Source of the DNA: Larix kaempferi
Taxonomy: Eukaryota; Streptophyta; Pinopsida; Pinales; Pinaceae
Direction of reading: 5' to 3'
NCBI GenBank assembly: GCA_027924585.1
Contig: BSBM01000068.1
Location: 10,936,001 to 11,000,000, forward strand
DNA: 64,000 bases
The notes below the pieces were generated by a model, which had not been told where the DNA came from, searched no databases, and saw only the letters and a list, made by a program, of their open reading frames with translations. Positions 57,458-64,000 of the stretch are shown one piece after another. Every line of letters starts with the position of its first letter. Within the stretch, counting starts at the first letter, position 1. The position numbers and the translations under genes were made by a program.

Positions 57458-60289
57458 CTAGCCAGTCCCAGTAGTGAGGAAACACCAATTATCAACGCAC
57501 TGCTCAACAGTGAGCGGTCCAACCCAAAAGTCACCAAATCCTCTGGATCGCATGTAAAATAAATCATTAGGAATAATGACCCTGTCACCAATTTCAAACC
57601 TTTGGTGATTTACAGATTGAGGGATGGTTTCAACAACATGAGCGGGAGTAGGTTGGATATCAGAATTGCATCGAGGTTGAGGTGTAACTATCCTCAAATT
57701 CCTATGAGGAATTGCATCAAACCTGGGAGATCCACAGTCTAAAGGTATGGCTACCCTACCAATCATGACTTCTTGAACTACTCTCCTAGGAGGACTCTCT
57801 ACTCTTGGTTCTTCAACTTGTGGGTGAATGATGTACTTTGTGGTTTCTCCCATAGTCCAAAAGTCTCTATCAACATCCTCTTCTTCTTCCACAGGGATTG
57901 GAGGTGGTAGGTTTTTGTTTTCAACACTTCTGCTACTACCTTCTCCAGATGGGATAGGAACAACCATACTCTCTAAAGTTTCCAGATGATCAGTGGGAGA
58001 ATATGAATGACTAGGAACTGTGCCAGGAACCTTTTGAGCTCCTGTGTCTAAATCTGTTGGTGAGGAGGTAGGAGTGTGAAATGAATCCATGGAGTTCATA
58101 CTCTCTTCACTAATAGGTAACTCATGGGGAATGAGGAAACCAGGGATGCTAGGATAAGATGAAGACAAACTCGACCCACTAGGCTCTTCCTGAAAAATAG
58201 CTAGATTATTTAAAGAAAAGTCCTCTCCAGGGGCATCATGGATTAAGGCATGCTCTTGCCAACTAATGGAGTTGTCATTCACTTGCCTCAAAACCCCATC
58301 TTCCAAGTACAAATGGGATAAATGATCAAGAACATCAGAAAAATGATAATCAGATGGCTCTTCATCATTCCCCTCACTAGGGGAAGGATGTGTTCCTTCA
58401 TTGTTATTTTCCCAAGGAGTGATGTGAGGTAAGCCTTGTCTTCCCCTTTCCATGTTGAGGTCAACCAGGAATAGCCATTCATGGACCGTTCTAGGTATAT
58501 AATCACCCCTTCTTATTTAATCAAAGTTAACCTCAGATGTATTTAGTTGAGTGATGGGCTCAGGTTGTTCAATGCGTGGCTCCACATCACTAGGCTGGTT
58601 CAAAGCTCTAAGTTCTTCCGACACTTCACCTCGAAGTGACTCAAGGTTCATTTCTCTAACAGAAATAACTCTTTCCCTTTCTTCCTCAAAAGAACTATAA
58701 TATCCGAATGATCTCCAAATATCTTCTCTCTCTGCACTAGGATACTCATCGTGGCCACCCATGACCATGAAGATCCCCTCAGGTAATAACTCACCCTCAC
58801 CATACGTGTTCCTTACACCATCCTCATAAGTTTCAAGATGACCATCATAAAATGGATCCCGATATACCCTAACCAATGACCCATCAGAGTTGGGGATAGT
58901 AGCATATGATAAATCCATCTGAAGATGTCCCCCTAGCCCAACATACCACTTCCTACAAAGGAGCATTCCATAGGCTGGAGGGAGATCTATGACTACTATG
59001 TCCATTAGCATGGATATGTCGGGGCATGAAAACAGGTCAGCTCTTAAGTTTTTAATCAAGCCAAAGAATTGAACCGGTCTAGAGTCAATCCCACAAACGT
59101 TCCCATAGGGCCTAGTTATTTTTAATCCCATAGCTTCCATGACTTGCAAAGGAATCACATTCATGGAGGCACCGCAATCCAACATGCAGTTATGGAGAAG
59201 GGTATCACCAATGCGATGTGTATGATAAAAAGGTTCGTGACCACTATGTCTTTCTCTCGTATAAGGCGGTTTGGATGTTAATGGGAGGGTCCTCCTCTTC
59301 ATCAACCATAGCATTAGGTGCTGAGTTTTGAAGAGATGAACCTTCATCATCACTTGTGGCAGTCTCAGGGATACTCTCGAAAAAATCTACCACTTGCTCT
59401 TTTATTGATGGGATTTTCATTAACTCAGTGAGTGGGATGTTGTGCATAACCTTGTCCAATTCTCTTTCAATGTTGATGTCCAAGTCATACTCGGGAAGAG
59501 GTATTGGCTCGCTCATTGGACTAGGCAGCTCACTACTTGTCTTCTCACTAAAAGGTGTAGGCTTTTGGCCATCCTTTCTTTGTTACTAGGTTCTAAGAGG
59601 ATCTTGACCACTACTACTGGCTTGTGCAGTGGCATAGATGGGAAAATTAGGACTGGGTTCTTCTATGGACTCTTCCTCATGATCAATCAAAATTCTTACA
59701 AAGTCCTTGGCAAAATCTAATTTGTCAACCCAGTTAATGTTCTTTGGAGAATCAAGAGTATCATCACCATGGGTGGGATAGTCAGGATCTTCCAACCTTT
59801 TCTCTTCAAACCAGTTTATAACAGGAGGTTCAGGTGAAGCTTGGCTCACAGGGTTTCTTCTATCACCTTCATTAGGTTTCTTTTGTTGGTTCCAATAAGG
59901 CTTAGGGCCATAGGGACGCCTATACCTTTCCGCCTCTTTTCTCTTAGCTAGATCCCTAGTTAGGAGAGTTAGATTCTTCATCATTTCATGCATGCTCTCC
60001 ATCATCTCATTGGGATATTTACTAGGCTCTTTCCCCTTCTTAAACTTAGGTTCAGATCTAGAAGAAGAGGCACTAATTAGGTCAAAGAAATTTGGCTTCC
60101 CCATGGAAGCAGCATTTGCTGTATCCTTTCTAGCATTGTCTTGTGCCACCTTCAATTCACTAGGGTCTTTATCTTTTAAGTGGTAGCCAAGGTAACCCTC
60201 ATAAGCATTGAGGTAATTAATTAAGAAGCCTTGCTCAAGAGGCCTAATGTTGGAAGGAATGTTGGCCACTATCTTGTCAAAGTGAAGGT
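57458..60289 (-). pseudogene. Gag-protease polyprotein, unit III, N-terminus missing
   Basis: The copy starts inside the capsid-like domain (HFDKIVANIP at about 60260-60289); everything before it is gone. After the linker there are two adjacent stops near 59583-59588, then a frameshift near 59244-59260 just before the protease. The protease reads MLDCGASMNVIP, a D-C-G triplet. One stop at 58517-58519 (TAA for the Gln of NFDQIRRG) separates 58517-59353 from 57458-58453. The last segment is the best copy of the C-terminal domain: VMIGRVAIPLD, GDRVIIPNDLF, WVGPLTVEQ, ending LTTGTG at 57458. The 15 or so residues upstream of 60289 in the open frame are unrelated sequence. Confidence 0.82.
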
Positions 60290-60307
60290 AATAATGTCTT
60301 TGTATTA

Positions 60308-60773
60308 TGTCGGAAGATATCCACAATCTTATGTAAAAGAGTAATACATTGTATCTCATATTCATTATGGTAAAATATACTCTTGATATTCATTATTATA
60401 TAAAGAGATGTTATTATGGAGAATTATCTTATCCCACATGTAATATGTGAGAGTAATTCCTCCTCATCTCTTGGTATATAATAGAGTCAAGGGAGTCTCT
60501 CACATTCTTCCATTGTGGATCATATCATGATCTATACTTTCACAAGTATTGCTATATTGTATTGGGGTTATTGGAATTTCTCTCTTGTAAGCTTGAGGGC
60601 AATATTCTGGAGATATTAGAAGACTACCTTCCCGTGGACGTAGCTCAATTGGGTGAACCACGTATATCTGGTGTACTCTTTTCTCTTGTTCTTTTTTTTT
60701 TATACTTATTGTTGATATATTATTGTTTTGCATAGATAGGTAACCTATTTTAGTTAGATCCATATCTCTGACA
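60308..60773 (+). repeat. Probable Ty1/copia solo LTR
   Basis: These 466 bp have inverted ends TGTCGGAAGATAT and ATATCTCTGACA. They contain CCCGTGGACGTAG, AACCACGT and a TATA box (TATATAATAG at 60475), all usual in plant copia LTRs. No primer site follows and no polypurine tract precedes it. The flanking 5 bp do not match (TATTA and CATCA), so the ends are approximate or the flanks were rearranged. It is a different family from the 609-bp copia LTR. Confidence 0.55.
60475..60483 (+). promoter_or_regulatory. Putative TATA box of the small copia LTR
   Basis: TATATAATA is followed by GAGTCAAGGG, in the expected middle of the LTR. Confidence 0.5.
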
Positions 60774-62191
60774 CATCAATCCAAATTGAAGCACCTGTAA
60801 AATAAACCCTTACACTTTTCAAACAGCTTGTCAAATCCATTAGTAAAACTTAAATCGAAGATGAGAAGAGCATACATAACAAATATTGAGCATGCAAATT
60901 CCCTATCTTAAACATAAGTATTTTAAATGAGAAAAGAAACTTCTTTACTCACCCCTATCGATTAATACTAATCCTTCCAAGGATAATAAAGTGCAAGTAA
61001 AGCAAATGCAAAAGAAACTCTACAGTTACCTCATAAAACACATAAGACAATGATCATCAAACTTGAGCCAAAGACACCGTAATAGACCTCCAAATCCTTT
61101 TATTCATCAAAAAATTCAACACTGAAATTGTACATGAGAGCAGAGGTTCCACCATTCCACCTCTTGCAAATGAAGAATGAGCTCGCTTAAATAGAAAACG
61201 GAGAGAGGGAGGATGCACTTGAGAAAATGGATCATGGGGAGTGTATCACTATGAAAGAGGAGTGATCAACTCCTAAATCAATGGCTTGATTCAAGTGGAG
61301 AGGGATGAGATGGAATCCACCTCACAAGAGGGGCGCAACTCTCCCTTGTAAACTCCACCCAACCTTTAACTTGCTTCCATGTAATGAAGATGTCTCCCAA
61401 GAGAGGAGGGTGCATCCTCCATGAGATGACAAATCACCCTCAACAAATCATTGATTGATTTGACCAAAATTCGATTGAGATATTCTTTAGATAAGGTCGT
61501 CCATCATTAGAGACAATATTTCCACCTTTTTCAACATGTTTGAATCATGTTTCCTCAATTTTATCACTTTGTCCCTTTGTGCATTTTATGTCATTTTAAC
61601 ATTTTTTTGACATTTTGTCGCTCTTTTGAGCAAAAATGTTGTAAGTGATAATTTAATCACCCGAAACATAGGAAAAGTGAGTCTTACGGTAAACATGACA
61701 CTCTAAGTGTGAAAATGAGCATCCCCACACCAAATTCCTCCTCCAAACCATACTTTTATTACAATTTGAAATTTCCCATTTAAACTATTAAAAAATAGTC
61801 TAAGCTTACGGGAAAAAATATTTTTGTCGGAATTGACCAAAAATCCTAGGGGACCTAGTGCATGTCCATACGACTCGTTATTTATGGCTAGCATGTAAAA
61901 ATACATAGACACTTAGGCTTTAATAACCTCCCAAGGTTTGACCACCAAGTTAAATACTCTAGCTTTGGAGGTGTGAGTGAAAAACTCAAGAATTATACGC
62001 CATTGAATCGCGACGCATAATTCCTAAGGAAAAACCACTCTAGGGTATCCCCTTTATATATAAAACTAAGGTAAGCCAATCCTATTACAAAAAGATCATG
62101 CTTAGAACAACTTATTACAATTCTCCATGGGGTATGGACATGCAATTTTTTGAAAAAGGGGCCAAAATATGGCCTGATGGATCTCAGAACA
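60774..62191. other. Unassigned repetitive-looking stretch
   Basis: No gene or clear repeat boundary was found. The text style resembles an LTR in reverse: a minus-strand ATTTAAG-type TATA near 61186-61195 followed by GA-rich sequence, and a second one near 62050-62065. It has no match to the A, B or copia LTRs that I could see, and the missing end of the older gypsy LTR was not found here. Confidence 0.4.
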
Positions 62192-63526
62192 TGTAATGTT
62201 CCAAATAAGAAATTAGGAATATTATCTCCAAGGTTCCAAGTTTAATTATGTTGATTTTCAACTTTTTCCCAAACAGTGGCTTATGAAGGCTTATGAGATG
62301 CTCTCGTTCAACAACAGTGGAGTGTATGTATATTTTTTATGTCCATTAAAGGTGTGAAACTCATAAAAGTGTTTAGATTCCACTGATATGTGTCCCAAAT
62401 CAAATCTGATATAAAATTGGAAGCTGGTAAAGAAACTAGGAACACTAGTTCAATTTTGGCCACACTGAACACGAGGTTTCCAACTCTTCCCAAACACTAC
62501 CAGAGCAACTCGAATTCTCCCAATATCAATTTAATGGGATCAAATAGACTCAAATGAAACTATATTACCCACTGATAGACTCCATAGAACTTCCAAATAA
62601 GTATGAAAGACACCCTATAAAGACTAGTGAGAAACTGGCTCGATTTCCCCCACATTGGAATACTAATTTTTCAATTTGACCCAAAGATTTCCCAATCAGA
62701 AAAACTCTTCCCAAACAGATCCAATTTGACTATGAAACTCCCAAATCAACAAAAATAACTTAATAACAGACTTTAGGGAGCTGATATGAAAATTTAATAC
62801 ACGTTGTATTAAGATTGCTTAACCATACTAGCAGATTTGCACATAAATCACCCATAAGCTTGAACATTGAACACCATATGATGAAAATATATGTAAATAT
62901 TTATAATGAATGTATGGATATAGTAAATATACTTATTACAACAATATATGGCTCTTACAGAAGCTCAAAATCCAATAAATATAGAGATAGAAAAGTAGTG
63001 GTGCACCCCTCCACTAGAAGAGATGTTGAATAGAGCAGATTTAGTAAAATGATGATATCTCAGGCATACAGAAACATTTTTGAGTGAAACAAAAAGTGTT
63101 TCCCACTATAAATTATGCTCTAAATGCAATGGAATAGGTCTCACAGCCCATAAATTCCCAGAAGTATCAAAACTAGAACCTCCATTTCGTCCCACCAACA
63201 TTGGCCCAAGCTCTAAATCAATAGAAAGAAACTCCAAATGATAGGAATTTGACCCCAAAACTGTATATGAACATATAACATGCACTAAATATATGTAGAT
63301 AAATATTAATGTGATTTCTCCCCTCAATAATCAGCTACAATGAAGCACAATAAAAAGATCTGGATGATCTCCTCCTCTCTACTAGCTTGGGTGGAATCTC
63401 TCACCACCAAAACTAGATCAATGGCAGGGAAGGTAAACACCCACCATGCAATGGAAAATACAAGCTCTCCAAGAGTGAAAAACAACAGCATTGATCCAAA
63501 TTCCCTCTCACTTGTGTCTTCATCCC

Positions 63527-63535
63527 TTTTATAAA
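63527..63535 (-). promoter_or_regulatory. Putative TATA box of the N-related LTR
   Basis: The minus strand reads TTTATAAAAGGG, about 260-350 bp downstream of the TGTCAT cluster. Confidence 0.45.
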
Positions 63536-63795
63536 TCTTCATGGAGCATTTCCCCCTCATTCTAGAATTCTCTCACAAATATTCAATAAAATATTAATAA
63601 ATCTTATTTTTATGAGAGAATGACACATTGGCACTCATTTAATTCCTATATAATGTTATTTGGCCAAATAATAACTCCATCTACCTTGAAATTCGAATTT
63701 GAGAGGCTTAGCTTGATTTTAGGGAAGTTACATTAGCATGTGGGCCCACCCTTCTCCTCTAGTGACCTCCTTGGCTAAATTTAGGACCTGCAACA

Positions 63796-63881
63796 TGTCA
63801 TAGCTTGTCATAAGTTGTCATAGGACCCGATTCTTGTCATAATTTGTCATAGATGTCATAGGTTGTCATAGATTCTGTCAT
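63796..63881 (-). repeat. Phased TGTCAT motif cluster, eight copies
   Basis: TGTCAT starts at 63796, 63806, 63816, 63835, 63845, 63854, 63864 and 63876, mostly 9-12 bases apart, close to one DNA turn. On the minus strand it is ATGACA, the same word as the cluster in the N LTRs, upstream of a TATA-like box. Confidence 0.75.
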
Positions 63882-64000
63882 TGACTAAAAATATCCCTGT
63901 GACTCTTCACCTTCCCCATGGGAGTTACTTATCCCTCCAAATTCGAATTTGAGGATGGTGCGATGTGTGAAGGAGGAATATTCCCTCATGTGGACCCCAC

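Larger units (their letters stand above)
28547..60289 (-). mobile_element. Array of giant-LTR Gag-protease elements (subfamily B) sharing LTRs
   Basis: The order is LTR-B1, internal I, LTR-B2, internal II, LTR-B3 and truncated internal III, all on the minus strand. LTR-B2 is the 5' LTR of unit I and the 3' LTR of unit II, and LTR-B3 likewise joins units II and III. LTRs are about 4.0 kb (4018 without copia, 4001 and 4035) with a perfect 11-bp inverted end, TGTTATCACAC and GTGTGATAACA. The fourth LTR and the start of unit III are missing beyond 60289. Unequal or template-switching recombination between copies is the likely origin. Confidence 0.8.
62192..64000 (-). repeat. Diverged LTR related to element N, running out of the window
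   Basis: The left end reads TGTAATGTTCC, matching the N end GGGACATTACA in reverse. On the minus strand, GGTGAGAGATTCCACCCAAGCTAG near 63390 matches the N LTR near 18685-18710. A GTGGGGTCCACATG-like motif at the window end matches near 18088. A TGACA cluster and a TATA-like box lie in the same order as in N. About 1.8 kb is present of an expected 2.0 kb. A weak initiator-Met-like primer site (TGTTCTGAGATCC) may follow at 62191 downward. Confidence 0.55.

Noticed and set aside
60290-60365. A natural N-terminus for the unit III Gag frame
   Set aside because: The residues upstream of 60289 match no other copy and cross a deletion junction.
63796-63881. A centromeric or telomeric satellite
   Set aside because: The cluster is under 100 bp, imperfect, and sits in an LTR.

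Overview
This window is plant nuclear DNA made almost entirely of nested LTR retrotransposons. The evidence is a tRNA-iMet-primed Ty1/copia element, tRNA-Asp-type primer sites, long AT-rich LTRs, nested insertions and many decayed ORFs. I see no host gene, rRNA or tRNA gene and no CRISPR array. Such a gene-free nest suggests a repeat-rich, probably large genome. The species cannot be read from the sequence. Many open frames in the window start at TTG, GTG or ATT and are fragments; I give ATG starts only where one is supported.

Layout. (1) 1-26039: a plus-strand array of a giant-LTR, Gag-protease-only Ty3/gypsy-like family (subfamily A). A remnant of an upstream unit (2096-2537) is followed by a complete unit: LTR-A1 (2538-11010), internal region (11011-15387) and LTR-A2 (15388-26039). 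LTR-A1 is split by a reverse-oriented solo LTR of the same family (5397-9965). LTR-A2 is split by a different non-autonomous element, here called N (17817-24563), which encodes an unfamiliar acidic protein. A reverse LTR end (1-2095) abuts the remnant and forms a large palindrome. (2) 26040-28546: the Gag start, tRNA-Asp primer site and partial LTR of an older minus-strand gypsy, interrupted on both sides. (3) 28547-60289: a minus-strand array of subfamily B, LTR-B1 / internal I / LTR-B2 / internal II / LTR-B3 / truncated internal III, with neighbouring units sharing LTRs. LTR-B1 holds the youngest insertion, a copia element (31436-38880) with 609-bp LTRs differing at 3 positions, a GTTTA target duplication and a gag-pol frame broken by one stop codon. 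(4) 60290-64000: a probable copia solo LTR (60308-60773), an unassigned repetitive stretch, and a minus-strand LTR related to N (62192 to beyond the window).

How the parts work together. The copia element carries every enzyme domain for its own cycle, though its integrase is interrupted. The A/B family and N carry primer sites, terminal repeats and Gag-like or structural ORFs but no reverse transcriptase or integrase, so they must depend on enzymes supplied elsewhere. The A and B internal regions have nearly equal lengths (4377, 4367 and 4389 bp), so the Gag-protease-only layout looks like a fixed family trait and not separate deletions.

Relative order of insertion, from nesting: the 26-28.5 kb gypsy first; then arrays A and B into it; then the solo LTR, N and the left-end LTR into A; and copia into B. 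All coordinates and comparisons were made by eye.
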